This document shows positions 1-7,789 of a stretch of DNA of 47,435 nucleotides, in pieces. Under the pieces are notes generated by a model. It was not told the origin of the DNA and did not search any database. It saw only the letters and a program-made list of their open reading frames with translations. Source of the DNA: an uncultured Bacilli bacterium (GTDB lineage Bacteria; Bacillota_I; Bacilli_A; RF39; UBA660); assembly GCA_947589165.1 (NCBI GenBank), contig CANQCH010000001.1, forward strand, positions 1 to 47,435, read 5' to 3'. The translations under genes and the position numbers were made by a program. Numbering within the stretch: position 1 is the stretch's first letter; every line of letters begins with the position of its first letter.

Positions 1-4
1 ATCA

Positions 5-26
5 TCTCCTTTATTAAATTATACCA
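5..26 (-). promoter_or_regulatory. Extended -10 promoter and SD for a gene off the left edge
   Basis: Read on the minus strand, TGGTATAAT (26 to 18) is an extended -10 element. It is followed by an AAAGGAGA Shine-Dalgarno (12 to 5) pointing out of the window. This implies a leftward gene whose start codon lies just beyond base 1. No good -35 is visible, as is common with extended -10 promoters. Confidence 0.5.
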
Positions 27-31
27 AAGAA

Positions 32-62
32 AAAGTAAACACATCTTTTTTGTGTCTACTTT
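32..62 (-). terminator. Rho-independent terminator of the phage-like gene
   Basis: Arms 62-51 and 43-32 pair over 12 bp on the minus strand with one G-U wobble. The loop is 7 nt and a T-rich run follows. It sits about 40 nt after the stop at 101. Confidence 0.7.
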
Positions 63-100
63 TATCTTACAACTTCACTTGAGGCTTTTTTCTTTTTTCT

Positions 101-457
101 TTAAATTTTCCCGTCTTTTTGCAGTTTTTTCCATTTTTCTTGAATGTAAGAATTACCACCTAAAGCTAAATAACGATCATATAACTCGTAAGCATTTTGT
201 TTTTGAATTTGACTTTTTAAAGTACCTTGTTCTACGTCATTCGTAAAATTAGCCAAGATAACTTTAATTAATTCAAGTTCAATATTGTTGCGACTTTCGC
301 TCGCCGCATTTTGAAATTCGTTTATTCTTTCATTTAAAGGATTTAAAATCTTTTTAATGAACCGGCGAGATAAGGTAACAATAGTGGTAATTCCGCCAAT
401 CATGGTAATTAAAAAAGTAATAACGGTTAAAATTTGACCTAAGGTAATATTTTCCAT
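101..457 (-). CDS. Small membrane protein, phage holin-associated type
   Basis: A 118-residue protein with one N-terminal membrane segment (about residues 5-30), a basic stretch, then a helical soluble tail. The tail contains the motif YDRYLALGGNSYIQEKW near residues 91-107. From memory, this YxxYxxxGGNSYxxxxW ending is common in small Bacillota phage proteins encoded near holins and lysins; I cannot confirm this by search. The start is the ATG at 457, preceded by GAAAGGAAG. The longer in-frame TTG at 472 would place that SD inside the gene. It stands alone, opposite in direction to the ireB operon. Function unknown; a phage remnant or a domesticated gene. Confidence 0.6.
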   Translation of the reverse strand: MENITLGQILTVITFLITMIGGITTIVTLSRRFIKKILNPLNERINEFQNAASESRNNIELELIKVILANFTNDVEQGTLKSQIQKQNAYELYDRYLALGGNSYIQEKWKKLQKDGKI

Positions 458-525
458 AAGACTTCCTTTCAAAAGTAGTTTATGAAATTTTAAATATCCT
501 ATCTATAACGAACGCATAAGAAAAC

Positions 526-554
526 TTGCGTAAGCGTTAAAATAATGATAAAAT
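526..554 (+). promoter_or_regulatory. Sigma-A promoter of the ireB operon
   Basis: TTGCGT (526-531), 17-nt spacer, TAAAAT (549-554). Transcription would start near 561, just before the GGAGG at 566-570 that serves the ATG at 576. Confidence 0.65.
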
Positions 555-575
555 TGTTAATGGTTGGAGGTTTTT

Positions 576-818
576 ATGGATCGAACGAGCATTTTTAATG
601 TAAAAGAACTTCGGCAAGAATTAATTTTAATTAATTTAAATGAAATTATTGCGTCTCTTGAGGCTAAAGGTTATAATGCCACTAATCAATTAGTTGGCTA
701 TTTTTTAACCGGTGATGAAAAATATATCACATCATATGATAATGCTCGCAAGAAAATAAAAAAATTTGACCGTAGTGAAGTTTTAATGGCAATTATTAAT
801 GCCTATTTAGGACGATAA
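576..818 (+). CDS. ireB: IreB family regulatory phosphoprotein (UPF0297)
   Basis: An 80-residue protein opening MDRTSIFNVKELRQ, close to the IreB/YrzL (DUF965) family. In Enterococcus, IreB is phosphorylated on N-terminal Thr by the PASTA kinase IreK and tunes cephalosporin tolerance. Thr4 here is in the right region; that it is phosphorylated is inference. The start at 576 follows GGAGG with 5-nt spacing; an upstream in-frame TTG at 564 is rejected because it would precede the SD. It is followed 1 nt later by ruvX and then a DUF1292 gene, the standard Bacilli order ireB-ruvX-DUF1292. Confidence 0.9.
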   Translation: MDRTSIFNVKELRQELILINLNEIIASLEAKGYNATNQLVGYFLTGDEKYITSYDNARKKIKKFDRSEVLMAIINAYLGR

Positions 819-819
819 T

Positions 820-1239
820 ATGCGGACATTAGGTTTAGATTTAGGAACTAAAAGTTTAGGAATTGCCATTAGTGATCCTACTAATACAATTGCCACACCT
901 TTAAAAGTACTAAACTTTAAGGAAGGAAGGTACGAAGAAGTAATTCCGGCGTTAACAAATTTAATTACGGAGAAGAAAATAACGGATATTGCTTTAGGTT
1001 ATCCCAAAAATATGGACAATTCCACCGGCTTTGCGGCCGAAAGAAGTTTAACTTTTAAGAATTTATTAAGTTCTTTACCTGTAAAGGTCCATTTAATTGA
1101 TGAACGACTTACCACGGTGGAAGCGTTAAATATTCTAAAAGCAACGGGTAATAAAAATATTAAGCAAAAAAATGTTGTTGATGCTGTGGCCGCGTCACTG
1201 ATATTAGAAAATTATTTAAAAGGGAAAGAAAATGAATAA
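820..1239 (+). CDS. ruvX: RuvX/YqgF RNase H-fold nuclease
   Basis: A 139-residue protein of the YqgF family, annotated as a putative Holliday junction resolvase and shown in E. coli to act in 16S rRNA 5'-end processing. The RNase H-like core is visible: LGLDLGTKSLGIAISD at residues 4-19 with Asp7, DERLTTVEA at 94-102, and DAVAASLIL near 121. Length is typical (about 138). It starts 1 nt after ireB and overlaps the next gene by 8 nt, so translation of the three is probably coupled. Confidence 0.93.
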   Translation: MRTLGLDLGTKSLGIAISDPTNTIATPLKVLNFKEGRYEEVIPALTNLITEKKITDIALGYPKNMDNSTGFAAERSLTFKNLLSSLPVKVHLIDERLTTVEALNILKATGNKNIKQKNVVDAVAASLILENYLKGKENE

Positions 1240-1510
1240 TAAATTAGAAATAGAAATTGAGGGTCAAAAAGTTCAATATGACATTTTACTTAAAGTAGAT
1301 GTTAAAGATGAAAATGGAACTTATATTTTATATACTAATAATGAAAAAAATGATGTTGGCGATACGATTGTATATGCTGGCATTTTAGAAGAAAAAGGCA
1401 AAGATGTTATAATTAAAGCCGTTAATGATGAGGCAAAGCTGGATATGCTAGTTGATTTATTAGATCAAATTGAGACGCGAACGGCTGCTAAAGAGGTTGA
1501 AGTTAAATGA
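1232..1510 (+). CDS. DUF1292 family protein (YrzB-like)
   Basis: A 92-residue acidic protein with the DUF1292 pattern: an opening beta segment, then YILYTNNEKNDVGDTIVYAG near residues 31-50, and a C-terminal helix about 65-85. Function of the family is not established. It sits between ruvX (8-nt overlap) and mltG (4-nt overlap), the position of yrzB in Bacillus subtilis. No unusual features beyond a short acidic/basic tail. Confidence 0.85.
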   Translation: MNNKLEIEIEGQKVQYDILLKVDVKDENGTYILYTNNEKNDVGDTIVYAGILEEKGKDVIIKAVNDEAKLDMLVDLLDQIETRTAAKEVEVK

Positions 1511-2538
1511 AAAAGTTTTTAATTATCTTTTTTTCGGTTATGATTGCGGCTATTACGGGCGCTATTGTCTGGTTTATGCTTAGTTTAGGTCGAGTATCAA
1601 GTGATACCACGGAAGTAACTTTCAATGTTGCCGCCGGAACATCAACTAAAGAAATTATTAATAATTTATATGATGCCGGGTTAATTAAAAGTAAATTGGC
1701 TAGTTACATTTATGTGCGGGCAACTAAATTAGTTATTCAATCTAGTACCTATATATTAACCCCAAGTATGACAGCCAAAGAAATATTCCACGAATTTGCT
1801 CAAGGTAATGCTAAAGAAAATACAATACGGCTTACATTTGTCGAAGGGAAACGTTTAACCGAGTATTTAGATCAAATTGCGGCTGCTTACGGTTGGACCA
1901 AAGATGAAATTCTTACCGAAATTAGTGATAAGGCCTATCTAGAATCCTTAATTAAGGATTATTGGTTCTTAGACGACGCTATTTTAAATGAAAAATTATA
2001 TTATGCTTTAGAAGGTTATTTATATCCGGATACTTATGAGTTTTTTAAAACCGCGACGATTAAAGATATAATTGCGAAAATGTTAAATCAAACCGCCGTC
2101 AAGTTAGAGCCATATAAGGACCAAATAACTTCTTTAAATTATTCGGTGCATGAACTATTAACGATGGCCTCAATTGTCGAAAAAGAAGCGATTAGTACGG
2201 AGGATCGGGGCAAAGTAGCCCAAGTAATTTATAAAAGATTAGCTTTAAAGATGAATTTAGGAATGGATGTTACCTCATATTATGGGGTTCAAAAAGATCT
2301 TAAACAAGCTTTAACAACTGCTGATTTAAATAATAATAATCCTTATAATACCCGACTTACTAGTTTAATTGGCTTACCAGTTGGACCAATTTGTAGTCCA
2401 AGTATTACAAGTATTGCAGCCGTCTTAAACCCCGCTGATACGGATTATATTTATTTTTTCGCCGATGTTAAAACTGGTAAAGTCTATTTTACGGATAGTT
2501 ATAATGAATTTTTAGTATTTAAAGAAAAATACAGTTAG
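1507..2538 (+). CDS. mltG: Endolytic murein transglycosylase MltG
   Basis: A 343-residue membrane-anchored lytic transglycosylase (YceG family) that cuts nascent glycan strands and so limits their length. One N-terminal membrane segment (about 4-27) anchors it with the catalytic domain outside. A LysM-like region (about 38-100) precedes the YceG core. The catalytic motif ASIVEKEA lies at 221-228, with Glu225 the expected catalytic acid. The C-terminal part has the usual YNTRLTSLIGLPVGPICSPS block. Overlaps the DUF1292 gene by 4 nt and is followed 8 nt later by trmR, matching the B. subtilis yrrL-yrrM order. Presence of mltG implies a peptidoglycan wall. Confidence 0.95.
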   Translation: MKKFLIIFFSVMIAAITGAIVWFMLSLGRVSSDTTEVTFNVAAGTSTKEIINNLYDAGLIKSKLASYIYVRATKLVIQSSTYILTPSMTAKEIFHEFAQGNAKENTIRLTFVEGKRLTEYLDQIAAAYGWTKDEILTEISDKAYLESLIKDYWFLDDAILNEKLYYALEGYLYPDTYEFFKTATIKDIIAKMLNQTAVKLEPYKDQITSLNYSVHELLTMASIVEKEAISTEDRGKVAQVIYKRLALKMNLGMDVTSYYGVQKDLKQALTTADLNNNNPYNTRLTSLIGLPVGPICSPSITSIAAVLNPADTDYIYFFADVKTGKVYFTDSYNEFLVFKEKYS

Positions 2539-2546
2539 GAGTAATA

Positions 2547-3143
2547 ATGAAACAATATATATTAGAAATGGAACAATATGCAAATGAAAATAATGTTCCG
2601 ATAATTGAAAAGAAATCGATAGCATTTATTATGAAGTATATTAAAGAACATAATATTAAAAATGTTTTAGAAATTGGGAGTGCTATTGGTTATTCAGCCA
2701 TTTTAATGGCTTCAAGTACCCAAGAAGTGCAAGTAACGACAATTGAACGGGACGAAACTCGTTATATGGAATGCTTAAAAAACGTCAAAAAATGTGGTAT
2801 GGAAAAGAAGATCAATGTTGTTTTCCAAGATGCCTTAGAATTAAATTTAAGTGAAGATTTAAAATATGATTTAATTTTTATTGATGCGGCGAAAGCACAA
2901 GATACTAAATTATTTGAAAAATATAAATATTTTTTAAGTAAAGATGGAACCATTATTACCGATAATATTAAATTTCATGGTTATGTTGGGGAATCAAGTA
3001 AAATAGAAAGTAAAAATTTACGGAGTATGGTACAAAAAATTGAAGAATATATTGAATTTTTAAAAAATAATCCGGAATTTGATACGAAATTTTATGATGT
3101 AGGTGATGGCTTATCAGTAAGTACATGGAAGGACAAAAATTAG
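2547..3143 (+). CDS. trmR: tRNA 5-hydroxyuridine methyltransferase TrmR
   Basis: A 198-residue class I SAM-dependent O-methyltransferase. Motif I is VLEIGSAIGYS (40-50), an acidic ribose-binding residue follows TTIER, and DLIFIDAAKAQ (108-118) is motif IV of the COMT-like family. In B. subtilis, TrmR (YrrM) methylates ho5U34 to mo5U34 in tRNA. The assignment rests on context: the next two genes are the U32 proteins that make ho5U, in the same order as yrrM-yrrN-yrrO. An ordinary small-molecule O-methyltransferase is the alternative. Its last 19 nt overlap the next gene. Confidence 0.88.
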   Translation: MKQYILEMEQYANENNVPIIEKKSIAFIMKYIKEHNIKNVLEIGSAIGYSAILMASSTQEVQVTTIERDETRYMECLKNVKKCGMEKKINVVFQDALELNLSEDLKYDLIFIDAAKAQDTKLFEKYKYFLSKDGTIITDNIKFHGYVGESSKIESKNLRSMVQKIEEYIEFLKNNPEFDTKFYDVGDGLSVSTWKDKN

Positions 3144-3901
3144 TCTGTATCACTAATAAGGAAATTATAAATGATTTAAGAGACCGAAAAGATATTATTA
3201 AACTTTACCCTCTTAAATCTTTTTGCGTGGGTTACGAACTGGAATTTACCATTGATGAAATTGATGATTTTGTTTTAGTAAATCGAATTTTAACCAATCA
3301 AGATTTAAAAAATTTACAAATGATCTTAACTCGTGCTAAGATTAAAGGTATTGTTTTTGATGACTTAGGAGTTTTAGAAGTAGTTAAAGATCTCAAGATT
3401 ACGAAAATATTAATGTTAAATCATTTAGGTAATAATGTTATTTCTCTTAATTATTATTTAGAATATGTTGATAGCGTCATTATATCGACGGATATTACCG
3501 AAGAAGAAATTGCCTATATATTAAATAATTGCCATAAAAAGTTAGTTTTACCAGTTTTTACTTTGGTATCTTTAATGTATTCTCGACGCCAATTACTAAC
3601 TAATTATGCCAATCATTATCATTTGGCGAAAAATAATAAAATGAGAGTAAATATTAAGGAAAAATATTTTCAAATTTATGAAAATGATTATGGTACCGTT
3701 TTTTATCCCCAAAAATACTATTGTTTCGAAAATTATCAAAGTTATCCGCATGTTTTATATTATTTTTACAATCCCATCTTTTTAAAGAGAGAAGAAATAC
3801 TAAAAGTCTTAGCGGATGATTGGCAAGATTTACCGACAACATCCTTTTTATTAAAACAAAAAACCATTTATAAAATTAAGGATGGTGATTTAAATGATTG
3901 A
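3125..3901 (+). CDS. trhP1: U32 family-like tRNA hydroxylation protein TrhP1 (YrrN-like)
   Basis: A 258-residue TIM-barrel-like protein placed where B. subtilis has yrrN (trhP1). With TrhP2 it is needed for prephenate-dependent 5-hydroxylation of U34 in tRNA. Sequence is divergent: no iron-sulfur Cys cluster like that of TrhP2, and the C-terminal part (about 175-255) is rich in Tyr and Phe. Family call comes mostly from synteny and the general U32 layout. Overlaps trmR by 19 nt and the next gene by 8 nt, so co-translation is likely. The start ATG at 3125 has only a weak SD, consistent with coupling to trmR. Confidence 0.75.
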   Translation: MEGQKLVCITNKEIINDLRDRKDIIKLYPLKSFCVGYELEFTIDEIDDFVLVNRILTNQDLKNLQMILTRAKIKGIVFDDLGVLEVVKDLKITKILMLNHLGNNVISLNYYLEYVDSVIISTDITEEEIAYILNNCHKKLVLPVFTLVSLMYSRRQLLTNYANHYHLAKNNKMRVNIKEKYFQIYENDYGTVFYPQKYYCFENYQSYPHVLYYFYNPIFLKREEILKVLADDWQDLPTTSFLLKQKTIYKIKDGDLND

Positions 3902-5075
3902 ATTATTAGCGCCGGTAGGGCGAAAAGAAAATGTGTATTTTGCCCTTCATTATGGGGCTGATGCCATTTATTTAGGCGGTCAAGATTTTAGTTTACGGGC
4001 TAATGCCCAAAATTTTAGTTTGCCCGAAATAAAAGAAACGGTTATTTTAGCTCATGAGTTAGGAAAAAAAGTTTATGTGGCCGTTAATATTGTCTTTCAT
4101 GATGAAGATTTTCTTCATTTAAAAGAATATTTAAGATCTTTAGATGAAATTGGTGTCGATGCTATTATTGCGAGCGATATTGCCGTCGTTAAATTAGCCC
4201 AAGAATTAGCCTGCAAATTTGCGGTTCATTTATCGACCCAAGCTAGTACTTTAAATAGTAATGCGGTTAAATTTTGGCAAAAATTAGGGGTTAAAAGAGT
4301 AGTTTTAGCTCGCGAAGCCCAACGGGAAGATATAATCGCGATCAAAAAAGATACGGGCATTGAAGTCGAATGCTTTATTCATGGGGCTATGTGTACTTCT
4401 TTTAGTGGCAAATGTATTTTATCTAATTACATGACTAATCGCGATAGTAATCGCGGTGGTTGTGCCCAAATATGTCGGTGGAATTTTACAAATCCTGATG
4501 GCCCAGATTTAACGATTACGCCAAAAGATTTAAATATGGTGCCATTTATCGCGGATATGATTGATATTGGCGTTAATTCCTTTAAAATTGAAGGCCGCAT
4601 GCGTTCTATTTATTATGTCGCTACCGTTATTTTAGTTTATCGGCGGTTAATTGATCAAATTTTAAATCATACTTTAACTACTGATGCCTGTACTTATTAT
4701 TTAAATGTTTTAAATCGTTGTGCTAATCGAGATTCAGCACCGCAATTTTATGATAAATTACCGACGGAAAAAGAACAATATTTCATAACGCGCGAAGAAG
4801 TAACTAATAAAGATTTTTTAGGCTTGGTTTTAGATTATGATGAAAAGACAAAATTAGTATATTTGGAACAACGTAATTACTTTAAAGTGGGTGATGAAGT
4901 CCAATTTTTTGGTCCTAATACTGAAACCTTTAGTGTAAAAATTACCGAAATCTATGACGAAGATAAAAATAAAATTACCGTGGCGCGACATCCTCAAATG
5001 AAATGCTATCTAAAATTAGATCAAAGGGTACAAAAATATGATATGATGCGGCTCAAAATTTTTAGTTTAAAATAG
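3894..5075 (+). CDS. trhP2: U32 family protein TrhP2 (tRNA ho5U34 synthesis)
   Basis: A 393-residue U32 (COG0826) protein, formerly called peptidase or collagenase. The N-terminal barrel begins ELLAPVGRKENVYFALHYGADAIYLGG-like. The family cysteine signature is clear: Cys167, Cys174, Cys190 and Cys194 in FIHGAMCTS...GGCAQICRW, expected to hold an Fe-S cluster. It is orthologous by order to B. subtilis YrrO. Slightly shorter than usual (about 420) at the C-terminus. Ends the operon begun at ireB; greA then has its own promoter. Confidence 0.9.
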   Translation: MIELLAPVGRKENVYFALHYGADAIYLGGQDFSLRANAQNFSLPEIKETVILAHELGKKVYVAVNIVFHDEDFLHLKEYLRSLDEIGVDAIIASDIAVVKLAQELACKFAVHLSTQASTLNSNAVKFWQKLGVKRVVLAREAQREDIIAIKKDTGIEVECFIHGAMCTSFSGKCILSNYMTNRDSNRGGCAQICRWNFTNPDGPDLTITPKDLNMVPFIADMIDIGVNSFKIEGRMRSIYYVATVILVYRRLIDQILNHTLTTDACTYYLNVLNRCANRDSAPQFYDKLPTEKEQYFITREEVTNKDFLGLVLDYDEKTKLVYLEQRNYFKVGDEVQFFGPNTETFSVKITEIYDEDKNKITVARHPQMKCYLKLDQRVQKYDMMRLKIFSLK

Positions 5076-5123
5076 GATATCTTCGGGTAATTTTACATAT
5101 AATATTAAACGAAAATAAAAGAT

Positions 5124-5152
5124 TTGACAAACCAGTAAATTTATTGTAATAT
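5124..5152 (+). promoter_or_regulatory. Consensus sigma-A promoter of greA
   Basis: Perfect TTGACA (5124-5129), 17-nt spacer, TAATAT (5147-5152). The start point would fall near 5159, only about 12 nt before the ATG at 5171 and 36 nt before the ATG at 5195. Confidence 0.9.
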
Positions 5153-5194
5153 TGTTACTATTGATAAAACATGAAGGAGTTTGATCAGAAAAAA

Positions 5195-5662
5195 ATGAAA
5201 AAAGAAAATAGTTTTGTTTTAACTGCCGAAGGTTATTTACAAGCCGAAACAGAATTAAATGAATTAAAGACAGTCAGAAGACCAGAAGTCATTAAAGCTT
5301 TAAAAGAAGCTCGGGCTTTAGGTGATTTATCGGAAAATGCCGATTATGATGCCGCCCGAAATGAACAAGCCATCATTGAAGCAAAAATTAAAGAATTAGA
5401 ATATAAGCTAGAACATTGTGAAATCATTGATAATAATGATAAATCCATTGTTAATGTTGGTTCGACTGTAACTATTAGTTACGATGATGGGGAAGAAGAA
5501 GAATACAAAATCGTTGGTTCAATGGAAGCCGATCCTTTTGAAAACAAAATCTCTAATGAATCACCTTTAGGTATTGCTTTATTACAACATAAAAAAGGCG
5601 ATACGGTTAATGTCGAAAGTCCTAATGGTGGTTATAACATTAAAATAGTGAAAATTGCTTAA
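5195..5662 (+). CDS. greA: Transcription elongation factor GreA
   Basis: A 155-residue GreA. It stimulates the intrinsic cleavage activity of backtracked RNA polymerase. The N-terminal coiled coil carries the tip residues in ARALGDLSENADYDAARNEQ (about 40-59), followed by the C-terminal FKBP-like domain with SPLGIALLQHKKGD. Two starts are possible. The ATG at 5195 aligns with other GreA N-termini, but its AAGGAG (5174-5179) is 15 nt away. The in-frame ATG at 5171 adds 8 residues and has almost no SD. I prefer 5195. Monocistronic, with its own promoter and a terminator shared with convergent rnhC. Confidence 0.93.
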   Translation: MKKENSFVLTAEGYLQAETELNELKTVRRPEVIKALKEARALGDLSENADYDAARNEQAIIEAKIKELEYKLEHCEIIDNNDKSIVNVGSTVTISYDDGEEEEYKIVGSMEADPFENKISNESPLGIALLQHKKGDTVNVESPNGGYNIKIVKIA

Positions 5663-5665
5663 AAA

Positions 5666-5694
5666 AAATAAATGAGTTCTTTACTCATTTATTT
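5666..5694. terminator. Bidirectional terminator between greA and rnhC
   Basis: Perfect 12-bp stem (5666-5677 with 5683-5694) and 5-nt loop, flanked by A-run on the left and T-run on the right, so it can work on both strands. It contains the last codons and stop of rnhC. Confidence 0.85.
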
Positions 5695-6601
5695 TTTGCA
5701 TATTTTTAAAATTTATTTTGGCAATCGTTTTTAAATAATCAAGTCCTTTAGTTTCCTTAATCTTTTGGGCAAATTCATCCACTTGATTGCCGGCTCCTTT
5801 GGGAATTGGGGAACCTAATTCTTGGGCCATTTTAGCCATTTCTGTTAAAAAAACATAGCGACTAATAATGGAAGCACAAGCCACCGCTAAACATTGATCT
5901 TCCGCTTTGGGAGTAAAGAAAATATTGGTAACTTTTTGAGGAACATCCGCTAAATAAGCAAAATAGTTTTGGGCTTTGCAAAATTGGTCAACCACAATCT
6001 TTTCCGGTTTATAGCCTTTATTAAGTAAAGACAATAAAACTTTATTATGCAAAATGGCTTTAATTTTATTCATATTAGTCGTTGTACTATAATTTTCATT
6101 ATAAGTAGCATTATCTAATTTAAAAGTAGTATAAGGAATTTTTTGCATAATTTGGGGCGCAATTTCTTTAATTTTTTCATCCGTTATTTTTTTGGAATCA
6201 CCAACTTTTAAATTTCGTAAAAATTCTTGATTTTCTTTAGTAACAAAAGCCGCACTAACGATGATCGGGCCAAAAAAATCACCCGTTCCAACTTCATCAG
6301 AACCCATTGTAACATAATTATTCAAGTGATAATTTTTGTCCGGTTTTTTTTCTTTTTCTTTACCGGATATATCGATCGTCCGATTGTTTAGTTTTTTTTC
6401 TAAATCTAACCAAATATTTGCATCAATATCGGCAGAAATACCTTGAAACATTATTTTACCACTTTCATATAAAGTAATAATTGTATCAGCATCTTGAGCT
6501 TGAAAAATAGCGTAGGGGGGAGTTTTTTCTCTTTTTAAAGGCTCATAATACTTAATAACTTTGGCTTTCAGATTATCACTTATTTTAAAAACTATTGTCA
6601 T
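5681..6601 (-). CDS. rnhC: Ribonuclease HIII
   Basis: A 306-residue RNase HIII that removes RNA from RNA-DNA hybrids. The N-terminal TBP-like substrate-binding domain (DUF3378, about 1-75) distinguishes it from RNase HII. The catalytic domain begins at MGSDEVGTGDFFGP with Asp102 and Glu103; further acidic residues lie in IVVDQFC and in the AEDQCLAVACASIISR block. The start at 6601 follows AAGAGGTG with 5-nt spacing; the longer reading frame to 6649 lacks an SD. Convergent with greA, divergent from cvpA. Confidence 0.95.
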   Translation of the reverse strand: MTIVFKISDNLKAKVIKYYEPLKREKTPPYAIFQAQDADTIITLYESGKIMFQGISADIDANIWLDLEKKLNNRTIDISGKEKEKKPDKNYHLNNYVTMGSDEVGTGDFFGPIIVSAAFVTKENQEFLRNLKVGDSKKITDEKIKEIAPQIMQKIPYTTFKLDNATYNENYSTTTNMNKIKAILHNKVLLSLLNKGYKPEKIVVDQFCKAQNYFAYLADVPQKVTNIFFTPKAEDQCLAVACASIISRYVFLTEMAKMAQELGSPIPKGAGNQVDEFAQKIKETKGLDYLKTIAKINFKNMQKINE

Positions 6602-6699
6602 TTTGACACCTCTTAAAATAATTTTAGCATAATTAACTTTATTTTTCATTAGATTTATAATATAATAAAAATATAGAATAGAAGAAAGAAGGGTACGAA

Positions 6700-7395
6700 G
6701 TGAATTTTATTGATATTATTGTAATTGTATTTTTACTATTAGGAGCTTTAGCAGGATTTCATAAAGGGGTAATTAAAAGCTTAGTTCAACTTATTGGCAC
6801 CATGTGTGTAGCAATTATTGCTTATGAATTAAAAGGTTTAGTCGCGGACTTTTTAATGGAACATCTACCATTTTTTGATTTTGGAGGCATTTTCTTAGGT
6901 GTTCCCGCGATGAGTATTTTGATGTATGAATTAGCCTCATTTGTGGTTATTTATGTAATTCTTTACTGCATTCTTAATATTTTAATCTCTTTGTCCGGGA
7001 TTATTGAAAAATTATTAAAAATGACCGTTGTTTTAGCTATTCCTTCCAAGATATTAGGTTTGATTGTTGGGGCCATTGAAGGTTTAGCTTTCGCTTTTTT
7101 AGTTTTATTCATTATGTTTCATATTCCCGCAACAACTAATTATGTCAAAGATAGTACTTCAGGGATTATTTTGCTAGAAAGAATGCCTTTTATGAGTACC
7201 GTGATGAATAAGACAACTTTAGCTTTAAACGATATAAACGATTTAGCTAATAAATTTAAAGATAACAATAATCGTAAAGAATTAAATATTCAAGTACTTT
7301 CTACTTTAATTCATTACAAAATTATCTCAAAAGAAGAAGTAGAAAAATTAGGGGAAAATAATAAATTGGATATTGAAAATGTAACATTTTCTTAA
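6700..7395 (+). CDS. CvpA family membrane protein
   Basis: A 231-residue protein of the CvpA (colicin V production) family with about four membrane segments (roughly 3-22, 27-50, 72-98, 108-140) and a soluble C-terminal tail. The opening NFIDIIVIVFLLLGALAGF-like and the following GxxKGxxxxL are typical. Function is unclear in the family. GTG start with an AGAAGGG SD. In Bacilli a cvpA homologue (yshB) commonly lies beside rnhC, as here. A TATAAT-like box lies just upstream in the rnhC-cvpA gap. Followed 13 nt later by trxA. Confidence 0.85.
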   Translation: MNFIDIIVIVFLLLGALAGFHKGVIKSLVQLIGTMCVAIIAYELKGLVADFLMEHLPFFDFGGIFLGVPAMSILMYELASFVVIYVILYCILNILISLSGIIEKLLKMTVVLAIPSKILGLIVGAIEGLAFAFLVLFIMFHIPATTNYVKDSTSGIILLERMPFMSTVMNKTTLALNDINDLANKFKDNNNRKELNIQVLSTLIHYKIISKEEVEKLGENNKLDIENVTFS

Positions 7396-7408
7396 AAAGG
7401 AGGTTTAA

Positions 7409-7717
7409 ATGGTTAAATACTTAGCCCAAGGAGAAAATTTAACAGATATCCTTGGAAATGAATTATATTTAGTTGATTTTTATGCTGATTGGTGTGGCCC
7501 TTGTAAAATGTTGGGCCCAATTTTAGAAGAAATTGATTTAATTCCCATTTTAAAGATAAATGTTGATGAACATCCTGATATTGCCCAAAAATTTGGGATT
7601 ATGAGTATTCCCACTTTAATGATCTTTAAGGATGGTAAGGAACAAAAAAAATTAATTGGTCTTCATTCAAAGACGGAAATAATTGCTTTAATTAATGAGT
7701 TTAAGTCATCAAATTGA
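7409..7717 (+). CDS. trxA: Thioredoxin
   Basis: A 102-residue thioredoxin with the redox motif ADWCGPCK (about residues 27-34), the cis-Pro in SIPTLMIF, and the usual C-terminal GLHSKTEI helix region. It reduces protein disulfides using thioredoxin reductase. AAGGAGG SD. Probably co-transcribed with cvpA, and ended by a hairpin that overlaps its stop codon. Confidence 0.95.
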   Translation: MVKYLAQGENLTDILGNELYLVDFYADWCGPCKMLGPILEEIDLIPILKINVDEHPDIAQKFGIMSIPTLMIFKDGKEQKKLIGLHSKTEIIALINEFKSSN

Positions 7718-7729
7718 TGACTTTTTTCT
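7703..7729 (+). terminator. Terminator of cvpA-trxA
   Basis: AAGTCATCAA (7703-7712) and TTGATGACTT (7714-7723) form a near-perfect palindrome followed by a T-rich run. It includes the trxA stop codon. Confidence 0.8.
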
Positions 7730-7789
7730 TTTATTATCGTTACTAATAAGTTATAATATTAAAAGAAAAAACAACAAAGGAGTTATATT

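Noticed and set aside
52..246. Plus-strand reading frames opposite real genes (for example 52-246, 30422-30736, 43422-43907)
   Set aside because: No SD, unlikely composition, and fully covered by better-supported genes on the other strand.
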